In this document: positions 22,729 through 34,497 of the stretch, piece after piece | Numbering within the stretch: position 1 is the stretch's first letter | Layout of the letters: the number at the start of each line of letters is the position of its first letter | Assembly (NCBI GenBank): GCA_019279435.1 | Contig: JAAALK010000283.1 | Location: 4,960,001 to 5,024,000 of the forward strand | Length of the DNA stretch: 64,000 nucleotides | Source: Zizania palustris | Lineage: Eukaryota; Streptophyta; Magnoliopsida; Poales; Poaceae | Direction: 5' to 3' | The notes under the pieces: model-generated | Told to the model about the DNA's origin: nothing | What the model saw: only the letters and a program-made list of their open reading frames with translations | Databases searched by the model: none | Position numbers and translations under genes: made by a program

Positions 22729-25170
22729 TGTGGGATCGGATTAGGCGACTAGAGGGCGGTGAATAGACGCCTCAACAATTTTTTGTGAATAAGATGGTCT
22801 GTTCAGAACACCCAACGCTTCTCTAAAAATTGCAGAAGAAACATTGAGACCCACAATACAAATTCAGAACAAAAATCAACCCAAATTCAAATTTCTTTAT
22901 AAATCGGAGTATGAAGTGCCGATCTATTCTGTCAGTAACGGAATCTCCGATTTAGAGTCTCTATATCGACTGATGGAATACCGACAGGATACTGTCAACT
23001 GATGGTTCTCCGACGGAGTTCAGAAGTTTCAGAGTTGAGTTTAAAGACAAATTCTACAGCAATCAATCAATTGGTGCTTCAACCTGACACTAGTAGATGA
23101 TATTCAGTGGTGTCAAATGGTTGTATTCATATTTTTCAATCAAGATCAAAAGATGCAAACTACTTCAGAGCAAATTGAACACAAATTAGTACCGAGTTCC
23201 AAAACACTTGGAATGTGAGCTTCTGATGAATAACCAACAGATGACTCAAGTAATGGTGAAAGTGTTTTGAGCTCTTGTAGAACCAGTGTACCAGAAAAGC
23301 TTGATTCAGGTGCTTATGATGGAATATAACCAAAAACTTGATGATCAATATGTGAAATCGAAAGCATTGTTCTTGGCACATGACAGTAAATAGGATGGAA
23401 GCACTTGAACACTTCGAGTAGAAATCTTGCCAACAAAATTGCATGCAGATCGGTACTGATATAAGATGTGATTCTGCAATTAACTGAACTTGTGAATTCC
23501 TGATTCAAATAGGTTTTCAAAAGTTTGAACCAAATTTCTTTAAATCACAAGACTCCCTGTATTTGATGATGAATAGAAAACTGAAGATATGATCACTATG
23601 AAAGTAGTACTGCTTTAAACCATTGAAATACATATCATGGTAGCACCTTCAGAACAAATGTTAGACCTCTTGAAAACTTGAACAGGAGCACTGCTTTAAA
23701 CCATAGTAATAAAGATTATGGTAGCTACAGACCAGATGTGAAGAATCAAGAATCAGAACAGGATGTTGACTATGAATTGAAAGAACAACTTCAGAGAACC
23801 ATCAAGTTATCTTGACAAAACAACAAGAAAACAAAATTGTAGCTTCAATCAATTGTTTTCTTGCACACACACAACTTGAGAAGATTGATAAAGATAAGTT
23901 TCCTGAAACTATCTCTATATGAAAATTCAGCTGAATCTGATTGCAAGAGGTAATCAAATCATTGTTGCTTTAGCTATTAATGGGAATTTTTAGCACATAC
24001 ATGTCAATCGGCTAAGAACAGAGAAGTATCTCTTAGCACAGACAAGATGCAACAATGAAGAACAGAGAAATCGAATGTGATGATGTTCAGGGAAAAGCAG
24101 AAGAATCAATCAAGAAGGTAAATACTCACGAACTCAAATCTCTGGATTAAAACAGATCAAGAAATCGAAACAGCAACAGGAATCAACATAGGTTCATACC
24201 GTGGCGGCGCTGGGAAGTTATTGAGCCGAAACAAGTAGGCGCTGCACTGTATTCTTTTAGACAAGATAAACAGCAGTATGTTGATGATGAACAGTAAACA
24301 CACTTTGCTGAATTAAAGTTATAGAATAACATGAATAGTGAATGCAAATGAACAACATAAAATTGAAACGGAGAAGAAATAATTTCTGGTTTGATGGGAA
24401 AAAGCAGCCCTAACCCTTAGGCATGGGGTCCTTTATATAGGCTAGCCCATTAAAGTGTTCTCTAAAATGCCATTAGGGTTAAAGTTTTAGGTATTTACCT
24501 AATTGCCATAATGTATTTTCAGAATTATCAATTTTGAAAAATACATTAATGTATACTCCTAATTTATTACATCATTAACCCTATTCTTTTAATATTTTTC
24601 AGAATTTGAAAATTCCAAAAAATACTAAAAGATTACACTTAATATAGACTACTAAACAGAACAATTAACTCCTATTTTTTGGAATAAAAAACATTTTGTG
24701 ATGTGACGGTTTTCAGCAAAAACCGGCAAAGCCTCCCAGATCTTTGACATGTGTCGTCAGTCCACGAACTCGACTACCAGCAAGTCTCTCCCGCTCTCGA
24801 TCCCTCGAGCCGCCTTGTCACTTGCACTAGCTTCCCTTTCGCTGACTTGATCAACACTTCGTCTCGATCATCTGTTCTCTCATGTCTTACCTTATCTCCA
24901 TGTGTACGCCTAAGATTACTTTCAACTTCAACTGGCATCCTCGACCATCTGGCATTAAACTCCCTGTCTAACCCTGATCACCTGCCATCGACAATTGACA
25001 AGTATCTCAACCATGCACACACGAGACAAGCAAAACACACAACTCCATGTAACCCATACCATGACTCACACAGACAAAAAAAATATTTAGACAACCTTCT
25101 CAATCACTCATTATAAAACTAGAACCACAGTGAAAGCCTCACTTGGTTTCTCAGACAACAATGTCTATCA
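22729..25170 (-). repeat. 5' LTR of copia A (minus strand)
   Basis: Read on the minus strand, this LTR starts TGATAGACAT at 25170 and ends CCCACA at 22729 (about 2.44 kb). The end sequence resembles the copia D and C LTR ends (ACTAGAGGGCGGTGAATAG on the plus strand). A TATA box lies at 24431-24440 on the minus strand. The U3 part contains a word resembling GAGGCTTTGTCAG of copia C. It interrupts gypsy H pol exactly after the RNase H. The five bases next to it, GTGAG at 25171-25175, should recur at the missing 3' end of copia A to the left of the window. It contains no gene. Confidence 0.8.
24431..24440 (-). promoter_or_regulatory. TATA box of copia A LTR
   Basis: CTATATAAAG on the minus strand precedes a transcribed region and is placed as expected within the LTR. 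Confidence 0.65.
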
Positions 25171-26450
25171 GTGAGACATGGCATCAACAATTATATTATC
25201 TTTACCCTTTTATGCTTAATGATGTAAGGGAATGATTCAATGATTTCTACCCATTTAGCAGGTCTCTTGTTCAAATTAGCTTGACTTCTAATGCATTTCA
25301 AAGACTCATGATCACAATGAATGATAAATTCTTTCGTCCATAAGTAGTGTTGCCAAGTTTTTAATGACCGAACTAGGGCATGCAATTCCTTATCATAAGT
25401 AGAATAGTTCAAGCTAGGGCCAGATAACTTTTCACTGAAGTAGGCGACCGACTTACCTTCTTGTACAAAGATGTCGCCGATCCTGATCCCACTGGCATCA
25501 CACTCAAGCTCAAAAACCTTACCGAAATCGGGTAGTTGGAGTAGTGGTGCATGGGTCAACATCTACTTCAGCCGATGGAAGGCGTTTTCATGGGTCTTTC
25601 CTCATTGAAAGGGATGCCCTTCTTCGTAAGTTCATTCATCGGGGCGGCGATAGTACTGAAGTCACGCACAAATCTTCTATAGAAGCCCACCAATTCGAGA
25701 AAACTCTTCACTTGTGTGACCATTTTAGGAGTCGACCAACTCTGGATTGCCTCTATCCTGGTCTCATCGACTTCAATACCCTACATAAACATGCAAAACA
25801 TGCAGTTCTCGATGTTACCGAACAAACGTGCATTCCATAAAGTAATGAAAATAGCACGCAAATGTTTCTTATGTTTTCCTATTGACTTGCTGTAAATGAG
25901 AATATCGTCGAAGTACACTACCACAAATTGTCCGATGAAGCTGCGTAAAACCTCATTCATCAGACACATGAAGGTACTAGGCACATTAGTTACACCAAAA
26001 AGCATCACCAACCATTCATACAACCCAAATTTGGTTTTAAAAACGCAGTTTTCCATTCATCACCCAATTTCATTCTTATTTGGTGGTAGCCACTATGCAA
26101 GTCCACCTTGGAGAACATAACATAGCCACTTAGTTCATCAAGCATATCATCTAACCTAGGAATAGGACGACGATATCAAATAGTTATGTTGTTAATGGTT
26201 CTACAATCATCACACATATGCCATGATCCATCTTTCTTAGGAACCAAAATTACTAGAACAATGAAAGGACTAAGAATCTCACTTATGTACCCCTTGTCAG
26301 GCAGGTCTTGTACTTGCCGCTAGATTTCCTTTATTTCTTCAGGGTTCGTCCTGTAAGGTGCATGGTTCGGTGTTGATGCTCCTGGAATCAAGTCAATTTG
26401 ATGTTCGATTTTTCTCACTGAGGGCATTCCTAGGGGTACCTCTATGGGAA
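25171..26450 (-). pseudogene. Gypsy H reverse transcriptase and RNase H
   Basis: On the minus strand, reverse transcriptase motifs run from LIPGASTPNHAPYRTNP (about 26390) through [12 protein letters not shown] and FGLYEWLVM to the catalytic box [12 protein letters not shown] near 25910. RNase H follows with ELECDASG (about 25510) and [14 protein letters not shown]. The frame stops at VDAMSH, where copia A is inserted, so integrase is not in the window. In-frame stops at about 26325 and 26178 fit CAG-to-TAG and CGA-to-TGA. The motif set resembles plant chromoviruses of the Reina/CRM kind. The clade is inferred, as no chromodomain is visible. Confidence 0.85.
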
Positions 26451-27330
26451 ATACATCAGAGAACTCATGCAATAGATTTGTAATGTCAGGAGGCAAGGAG
26501 GTCATTAGATTGTCTAGTGTAAAGAAGACCTCTTTGCAAATCAAGGCATAACAGAGAGAATCATGAGTCACTAGTTCAGACAATTCAGATCGAGTAGCTA
26601 TCATGGAAACACCCTTCAGCTTAGCTATATTCTTCTTTATTGGTGTTGCATTCTTATCATTTTTGGATGGACAAACATCCTTAGCTACTTGCTGATTTTT
26701 GGTTTGTGATCCACTCGATTTTTTTGCATGTTCCATTCGTGCCATATCATCTTTTAGAATTTCAACAAGAGTCATGGATAGGAGTTCTATCTTTCTACCA
26801 TTGTGAGTGAAAGTGTAAGTTTTAGTTCTCCCTCGGTGCATATCATCCTTATCATATTACCACAACCCACTGAAAAGTAATGAGCATGCTTGCATAGGCA
26901 CAACGTCGAAACTAGCACTATCATGATAATTTCCTATTGAAAATTGTATAATCATTGGATGGAATAAGGATGTGGGTGAGGTTGAGGGGGTATGTTGAGC
27001 TTTTCAACCAAACTGGAGCTAACAAGGTTGCTATAGCTTCCGCTATCGATCACGACAAAATAAGCTCTTTCTTGGACAACAAATCAGGTCTGGAATAGAT
27101 TGTGGCGTTGATGGTGTTCCATCGTTTCTACTTGTGCACTTAGCACTAGTTGGACCAAGGTGCTTAAGTATCGTATGGTATCGGCAGTGCCGATATGCTC
27201 CATTGCTTGCTCATCGGATGAGTCATCTGCTTCGTGCTCTACATGGTTAGTGGCAGGTACATTATCATTCTCATTTTCACTAGTGCTAGTGTACTCACCA
27301 CTTACCGTAACAATCAGCACTCGCTTGTTG
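26451..27330 (-). pseudogene. Gypsy H protease region and linker
   Basis: On the minus strand, FVVIDSGSYSN near 27050 is the aspartic protease active site (DSG). It is followed by decayed protease sequence and a linker that is open from 26841 to 26320 and includes LHEFSDVFPIEVP. The region lies between gag and reverse transcriptase as expected. Confidence 0.8.
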
Positions 27331-28449
27331 GGGAAATATCATTGCACATGGCCGATGCCATTGCATTTGAAGCACTAGATGTCTCTTGTCCTACCCATGG
27401 AAGCAACCGATGATGAACTTGATGCAGGAGGAGTCGGGGCCAAATTGTCCTTATCAGACACTGGCTTAGTTGGGGCTGATACGGTGGATCGTGCTCGATC
27501 GGTGGATGAAGTGTAGGGCTGATAGGAAGTGGCCGATGTAGTCTTGGTGTATCCCGGGGAAGACTTCGTGATCGGTGTATTCTTGAAATGGCTCTTGGAC
27601 GCTAGCTGTCTCCCTTGCAATTATTTTTCAGTCAACATAGCGAGATGAAATAATCGAGTAATGGAATTATAATCCTTATAATCAACTATGTACTGAATTT
27701 CACGCCATAACTCCCCATAGAATCGTGACATGTTGGTCCTCCTCCTCTTCTTCTACTTCACAACGCAGCATACCGATTTGCAATTCTTTGTAATATTCTT
27801 CAACGGAGCTATTACCCTATTCTAAGTGTTGCAATTTGTTTCTCAAATTACGCTTGTAAGATGGAGGGACAAATCTACCACGCATGGCTCCTTTCAGCCG
27901 ATCCCATGTGTGTAGTTCTAACCCAGCCTTTACCAAATCATTCCACCAGATTACAACAAAGTCTTTGAATTTCCTAGTGTCTTGTCTAAACCGATGTTGT
28001 TCTGGGACAAGATGGGAATTAAATTTTTGTTCAACAATCATTTCCCAATCTAAATATAGTTCAGGGTCATACTTACTAGCAAATGAAGGTATAGTAAATT
28101 TGACTTTGGCGAAAGGGTCAGGGTTACCTTGATCCTGTGGCTGATTTCCATGGTGATCATTACCTCATCGATTGCGGTGCACTCAGGGACACCAATGTCC
28201 TTGGTTAGCAGCATGTGCACTGCTGTGATCGATGTCTCCTTCATCGGCTTCAACCTCATGCATTGGGGTGGGAGGTTGTTGCTTTGGTGCTACTCTCTAA
28301 ACGTTAGCCATGAGAGTAGTGATACTCCTGGCTAAAGCTTGGATGCTTAGCTGCATGGCATTCATGCTAGCATCAAACTTCCCTTCGATACATTGAAGTT
28401 CTTCCTTAGATGCACAGTCCTCGAAATTGATGATCTCACCTACCATCAT
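27331..28449 (-). pseudogene. Gypsy H gag (broken)
   Basis: On the minus strand, ATG codons at 28449 and 28446 open a frame with FEDCASKEEL-like sequence. The retrotransposon gag core follows (WDRLKGAMRGRFVPP near 27890, then LQHLEQGNSSVEEYY). A CCHC knuckle remnant (CFKCNGIGH) lies near 27360. There the last cysteine has become phenylalanine and a CGA codon has become TGA. Several further stops occur, so no functional capsid can be made. Confidence 0.8.
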
Positions 28450-29603
28450 TGATAGCAAATAGAATAAAAAACAATAGTATTACCCCTATCGGCTACCCCT
28501 CAATGTATCGGTGGGTCACTCTCTTTCTCACTTGTTTTTCCACATCCTACCAAGCCCTTACAAGATCTTACCGATTGAAGCAGTTGGTACGACTAGAAAA
28601 GGTGGGACGTTTGATGCCTTGTGATGCGCGGTTACAAGGGTCCAATCTATTCTGAAAGAAAGTATGTGGATATCGGATGGCACAATTTAGTAGCAAGGAT
28701 TAGCACAAATTAATAACAGAAATAACAATGCTGAATAAAAGTCCAAATACTCGTTAGAGTTGCTTGCCAAGACTAGTCCTTACGGTCTAGTCTAAGCAAG
28801 CGAGAGAGAGGTGCAAAGACTGTGGGACATGCACTTAGCACACACAAAAGGTCAAAGTTGTCAGAACGTACAACATGGATCAAGACATCTTCGCTACTTG
28901 CTACTTGCTCTTCCTTTTTCTTCTTCTGGGTACAGAACATGACACTTTGCTTCCCGCTCTTCTTTTCCTTTCTACGAAGCAGTACACTTTTACCACCTGC
29001 TCTCCCTTTTTGCCTTCTTCTCTTTCCTTTCCTTTTGATCTTTCTTCTTTGATTTGTGGATTGAAGAAACTTTTCTTGTTTGGCTCTAGAAAGATCTCTG
29101 TTGCTTGATCTTGAATCCGTATGCGGAGGTCGTGGCCAAAATTTTGGGAAGGTGTGCAGAACAGAGTGTCTGCACTCCTTCTTGCTTGTTCAACTTTTGA
29201 AGAACCCCTCAAATAGGTTTTGCGATAGAACACAAGGAGGCTAATGTTGCCTGGGATTAAAACAAGGTGGTTTGCAACCTAGCTATAGGCTTGCGGGGCA
29301 AATAAGATACACAAAGGCGGTTGCGATCGGAAACCGAGATGAGCTCAATCTTTGAAGGAAGGCTCTCGCCGCAACACAAAACTCAAACTAGACTCAAGAA
29401 TATGACTCTACACCAGCAACAAGACTTGCACAAGGACTCAAACTCAACAAAGCAATATTGAAATCAATCCGACGAAAAAGGCTCAAGAGGGTTTGGAAAC
29501 AACGGAAAAAAACTAACAAAAAAACAACAAAGTATTTTTGTGTGGCTTTTTCTAGACTTTGGGTAAATGAAATCACAAGGATAGATTGATACCTAACGAG
29601 CAA
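28450..29603 (-). other. Gypsy H untranslated leader
   Basis: No long reading frame is present between the primer site and gag. The leader is about 1.15 kb and carries a strong hairpin at 28762-28801. I see nothing else of note in it. Confidence 0.55.
28762..28801. other. Hairpin in gypsy H leader
   Basis: The arms GCTTGCCAAGACTAG and CTAGTCTAAGCAAGC pair at 13 of 15 positions around a 10-nt loop. Confidence 0.6.
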
Positions 29604-29620
29604 CCTTTTCTTTGATACCA
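29604..29620 (-). other. Primer binding site of gypsy H
   Basis: On the minus strand TGGTATCAAAGAAAAGG starts 2 nt after the LTR end. This is a tRNA-iMet-like site used by many plant chromoviruses. Confidence 0.7.
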
Positions 29621-29622
29621 CT

Positions 29623-30100
29623 TGATGAGCATAGGGAAATGCAAAAGGATGGCCCGATTTTTCGATAGGTACGATTGGGGCGACGAGTGGACGTTGACGC
29701 TTTAAGGCTTCCGATCAAAGACCGAAACATTGCAATCACTACACCCTCTCGTCTAGTCATTATCGACCACGCTTTCACGTAGGCAACCTCACCACAAAGG
29801 TTTTGATCCTACAAATCAATCGTATAACTTTGCAAGAACAAGGTAAATGCAATCTGAAATTGCAGATGATAATCTGAAGATTTAAGGTTTGGGGTTTTAC
29901 AAACCGGTAGACGCCGAAACTACAACGGTAGAATAATCTAAGCAAAACCCAACCCTAATTGTGACGGTTGCCAACTATTTATAGGGTTTACAAGACCCGA
30001 GGCATGGGCCATGCTCTAGGGGTATGGGCCAAGCCCTGGAGGGACTCAATTCTAATAGACTCAGACTTAGCTTAGTCAGACGCCTAGCTCCCGATTGGTG
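29623..30100 (-). repeat. LTR of gypsy H (minus strand, outer edge uncertain)
   Basis: The LTR end is fixed at 29623 by the adjacent primer site. A TATA box (CTATAAATAG, minus strand) lies at 29975-29984. The U3 edge is not defined because no second LTR is in the window, and 30100 is an estimate. The same LTR is preceded on the minus strand by a gypsy pol C-terminus, so it may serve two copies. Confidence 0.55.
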
Positions 30101-30401
30101 GCTTCATATGTTTATCGACCCAATGATGGAAGCAGGCCATCATCCGAGTGGTAGCCGATGCCGATAGTGGTAGTAGTTGGCTATCGACTATTGTCGAGTG
30201 GTAGTTGTATGAAAGTCGGTGATCAGTCGATCGATCCGATGGCTGATGGAGATCATTGTGATGGCTGATATCGACAATGATCATAAGGAGTGAATTCACT
30301 TGATCATTAAGTTGATGAACTCGAGCACGAGTCATCGGTCCCTTGTACTCAGGTGTGGGTGTATCGGCCATAGGGATGTCCTCATCACTACTACAAACCA
30401 A
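30101..30401 (-). pseudogene. C-terminal end of a gypsy polyprotein
   Basis: On the minus strand the frame carries GPMTRARVHQLNDQVNSLL, the conserved tail of many grass gypsy polyproteins, followed by unconserved sequence to a stop. The rest of that pol is absent. The piece abuts a copia gag fragment at 30402. It lies directly upstream of the gypsy H LTR in the same orientation. Confidence 0.7.
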
Positions 30402-30687
30402 TCTTGTCTTTTAAACTGCTGGATCATCATACTCAACTGAGGCTCCCTTACGCTCACCCAACTTAGGATCTGATGTAGGTAAGCGTTCTCATTCTCAGCA
30501 TCACCTAACTCCTCTCTCAAGGAAGCTAGCACCTCCACGAGAGACAAATAGACCTCACACTCTTTATCGATTTGGACAAACTTCTCAAGTTTCTTGAGTT
30601 TAGCATTCTTCTCAGTTAGCCTCATCCTTAGAGACAAACAGTTCTCACAGACAGTAGAAGGAACTGACAAAGTCTCTAACTCATGAT
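30402..30687 (-). pseudogene. SIRE-type copia gag coiled-coil fragment
   Basis: The minus-strand frame encodes ELETLSVPSTVCENCLSLR and EPQLSMMIQQFKRQD, which match 11130-11390 of copia C. It is an isolated fragment, cut on one side by the LTR of copia D. Confidence 0.85.
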
Positions 30688-32848
30688 TGGAGAGGAGCCA
30701 TGGTGGAGACTGTGGCCTCATAGATCTCAAATGATGAGTGATTGTTAATGGAAGAGACGATGAAGGAAGCCCTCCGAGGGAGACACTTCAAAGGGAACTT
30801 CGGAGGAAGAGGTCTTGTCGCGGCATTGGCTGGTGTGACAGATATACGGATGGATGATCAGTGAGCTAGAGATGTTGTGGAATCGTAGTGGTCCAATTCG
30901 AGTACATGACACAAGGATGACAAGTGAGTGTCGTGGCGTTGGCCATGTGACTCAAGTACACGGATAGGCGATTGCCGGACTGATAGAGCTGTTGGGTCGT
31001 GGTGGTCTAATCCGGGTACATGGTGCAAGTGCGGCAAGAGGTTTTATCGGTTTTGGCTCAAAACCGTCTGATCAAAATTTAAATGCCATAAAATTACCTA
31101 AAATAGGATTTTATTTCTTAACAACCTGGATATGGTATGTTAGTATTTTTTCTATTTTTATTTTTAATCTGAAAAAAATACTTCAAGGGTATTTTAGAAA
31201 TATTCTATTTTTAAATTTCTTTTATAAAAATACCCTAAAAGTATTATAGAAATTTCATGTATATGGGCTTCCTATAAAAAGGCCCCCATACTCTAGGAAT
31301 ATCTAACCCGTTTTTTAAAATCATTTTACCGTTCAAATATTTTGGGTCATCTTTTATTTTGATTTTCTCTCTTCTCCTGTTCCTTCGCCACCGGCATGAA
31401 GTTTTTTGAGCGCCGCTAGTTTTCTATGAACGCCATTGTCGATTTTTTTCGGGGCAGATTGTTTTGCTTGGCCATTTTTTTCTCTGACCGAGCGCATCGC
31501 ACCTGGCGTGTCTTTGCAGAGCGAGTCTTGTTTCCTCTCCCGCACACGGATGCGCATGGCATAGGAATTATGGCCTAGGTTGAAGTAGCAAAGGGCTACG
31601 CCTGCAATTGCCCGCGTGACATGCAGTAAAACCAGTCCCAAGCTTTTGATCTCTACTGCTGCGCCTCAATCATTGTGCCTACACCGTCTTTGTTTTTCGC
31701 AATTTATTCTAGTTTTTGCACAACCTTGTTCACATCTATCAATCAATCGGTGCGCTGTAACAGCGAGGACAAGGGAACGATGTCTGTGATTCTTCACTGA
31801 TTAATTTTCTTCGCCGGTTTTTGCGCCCCTGCACGCGCATGAAGTAGTATGCCCAGGTTTCTCAATCTGCAGACAGGGATTTAATTCTTCGACATGTTTT
31901 TCTAGGCCTGTCTTTCTGTTCTCAGAAATTTGGTTCTCAGCATCGGCTTGCACTTCTTGCTATTGCATTGATTTCCTCAGCCCGAGGTTTTATTGTGTTA
32001 ATTTCTCATAGTGCTCACATTTGTCTGCTTTTTGGGCGAATAGCAGATCAAACTGACTGCAGTAATTCCATCAACTGTAACTTTTGTGTTCAGATCAGTC
32101 GCTGTTTTATTGTCTGCCTGCTGATTTCTCTGTTCCGTCAGCGTGTGACTAAGGCGCCTGAAGAAGGCACATAGGTCTCTGTCTCCTTAGTCAGTGTGTG
32201 CAAGTTTTGTCATCCACGTTGATTGCTCGCTAGCGCTTTTTGTGATAGACACCAGTTCTGCTTTGACTGATCGACCCTTGGGTGCATGTACCCTTGCCAT
32301 GGTTGAGTGTTCACTGTTTTTTGGTTTGCTTGCATATCTGTTTTGATGTTTCTTGGTTAATTAGCCATTGTTTTTGTCCAGTGCCACCTATTTTTTTTGT
32401 TGCCTCGTTTTGCGTGAAGCTAGACTGTTGGACTACTCTCACAGTGCGCACAACGTTTGAAAATCGTAACAAAACTGAGATTATTTGTTTCAGAAAGGTT
32501 ATAAAACTTTATTTTTTCTTGATTTACGTGCATGTGAACTTTTCAATGGTTCAATCCGTTCCTGGCGTTGTTTATACTAGTTTTTACCTTGATTAAATCT
32601 TGCTTTGGTTTCACCGGTTTGCTTTTAGAAGTTAGATTATTTTTAGTAACAGTGATCTCTCATACTGTCATTTCATATTAGATCAGATATGAGAGTGATA
32701 GCATTAATTTCATCTATGATTTGTGAATCTATTTGTTTCCACTAGTTCTTTTGGAAGAGCATTTGAGTGTTAAGAAAAGACCATCTATTCAAAAGAATTT
32801 TTTGAGGCACCTATTCACCCTCTTCTAGTCGCCTGTTTTGGTTCTACA
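30688..32848 (+). repeat. 5' LTR of copia D
   Basis: This LTR of about 2.16 kb begins TGGAGAGGAGCCATG, similar to the start of the copia C LTR, and ends GGTTCTACA. It has a TATA box at 31273-31280 and an AT-rich U3. It contains no gene. Small open frames in it lack any family signal. Confidence 0.8.
31273..31280 (+). promoter_or_regulatory. TATA box of copia D LTR
   Basis: CCTATAAAAAGG is placed about 585 bp into the LTR, nearly the same offset as in copia C. Confidence 0.7.
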
Positions 32849-32850
32849 AT

Positions 32851-32862
32851 TGGTATCATAGC
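32851..32862 (+). other. Primer binding site of copia D
   Basis: TGGTATCATAGC follows the LTR end after two bases and differs from the iMet consensus at one position. Confidence 0.8.
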
Positions 32863-32911
32863 CGATTAGATCATCAGTTGACCTTAACCGGTTTTATGAT
32901 CCGTATGTAAC

Positions 32912-33430
32912 ATGGACAGATAAAGCAAGATTCCTTTATTTGATGGGCATGATTTTGATTATTGTAAGGTCCGCATGGAGGCTTATCTTCAAAGAAAAGG
33001 AAGTGCAATTTGGGACATTGTTGATTCCCAATATGTGATCCCTGAAACTCGCTCCACTCAGACTGAGAAAGAACAATATGATTGCAATAGGAAGGCAAGA
33101 AACATACTATTTACTAGTCTAAGTCAGAATGAGTTTGATAGGGTTCAGCATCTGCGTGCTTCTTGTGAGATTTGGTCCACTCTAGCTATTTTCCATGAGG
33201 GTAATACCAAGATTAAGGTCAGACACCAAAGCATATATAATCAAGAATATCAACTGTTTGTGCAAGGCCCTGGTGTATCGATAGATGTCATGTTTGTGCG
33301 CTTTGACTACATTGTGAGCAATTTGCGTTCCACTAGGACTTTAGCTTACTCTGACCATGACAGAACGATCAAACTTCTCTATGCTCTTGATCGTAGCATG
33401 AGGAACCTAGTGAGGATCGTCATTATGATT
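32912..33430 (+). pseudogene. Copia D gag, N-terminal part only
   Basis: ATG 32912 is followed by a TAA at codon 4. The frame then reads well through DGHDFDYCKVRMEAYL, WDIVDSQYVIPE and LFVQGPG up to about 33430. After that it breaks into unrelated LTR-like sequence. The sequence is the closest match in the window to the gag of copia A. The rest of the element is deleted. Confidence 0.85.
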
Positions 33431-33439
33431 CAAGGTTAT

Positions 33440-34432
33440 TAAGAAACCAAGGGTGGTTTCAGACTGGATGATAAGTGATTGACAAGGATAAGCGTCTGAG
33501 CGGTTGAGTGGTTGAGAGTGTTTCGAGTGCATCAAGGGTTTAGATGTGAAATTGAGGTTTGGCTGCCGAGGGTTTTGGCAGTACGTCATGTTATTGTTTT
33601 GGCTTGTCTTGTTTGTGCATAGCCGACCATGGCCTGTGCCCCTACAGCGCAACACAAGAGGACACGAGTCAGGCTCTTCCTGTTTTGTCCCGTCTATTGG
33701 TCGGCCTATGGAGCGGCTCGTCATTTTCTTCTCTAGGCTGCGCAATGGAGCGTTGAAGTTCACCGCCTGGAATTTTTGCCGTTCTGCCGTTTGATTGGGA
33801 CGTGCTACGGTATGCCGACAGGACCTTCAATCGAGACGCACAGCGTTATTTCTCTCTGTCAAGCAGAAGCATTTTCATCAATACTTACAAGTATTTACTT
33901 ATTTTCCATGATATAAATGCCTGTGATATTTTAGTGCCGAGTAAAATGCTTTCCTGTTTTTAGATTAAATAATATTTTTAGTGCACATGTTTAAAATGGA
34001 TGTATGACAAGCATATGACTAAATTGTTTTGGATTCGTAGATGTTGTCAATGATTTTGCATGAACAGTATGGTTAAATGCTTGTTTAATTCATTATCTTT
34101 TTTTGCACCATATCTGCTGTTTTTAGATGATATGCTGGTAGGTGTGCAATGTTTAGTATATTTTATCTGAGAGTTTCTTACTCTATTAATCTGAACTGAT
34201 CATTGAGAAGTCTTGGTTATGTCTTTGAGCACTGTTAAGATGTATTTTCTTTTAGGACATATGTTATTTTTGAAGGATAGATTACTTTTTAGTGCTTGTG
34301 ATCTCTCATACTTTCGCTTCACATTATATTAGACAGGAAAGTGATAGCACTAATTTTTATCTGCGCTTTCTTCGTGTGAAAATTTTAATTGCGCTCATTC
34401 ACCTTCCTCTAGTCGCTATTCTTGGTCCTACA
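33440..34432 (+). repeat. Copia E LTR remnant
   Basis: The right end TCGCTATTCTTGGTCCTACA is a copia LTR end, followed at 34435-34446 by the primer site variant TGGTAACAGAGC. The left end is lost at the junction with copia D. No gene is seen in it. Confidence 0.65.
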
Positions 34433-34497
34433 AGTGGTAACAGAGCTTGGTTAGGGTTTTTTCATACCTTAACCGGTTCTAACCAAAGTTAGTGACT

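Noticed and set aside
24751..25116. Plus-strand 121-codon frame at 24.75 kb
   Set aside because: It lies within the U3 of the copia A LTR, has no family signal and is antisense to the element.
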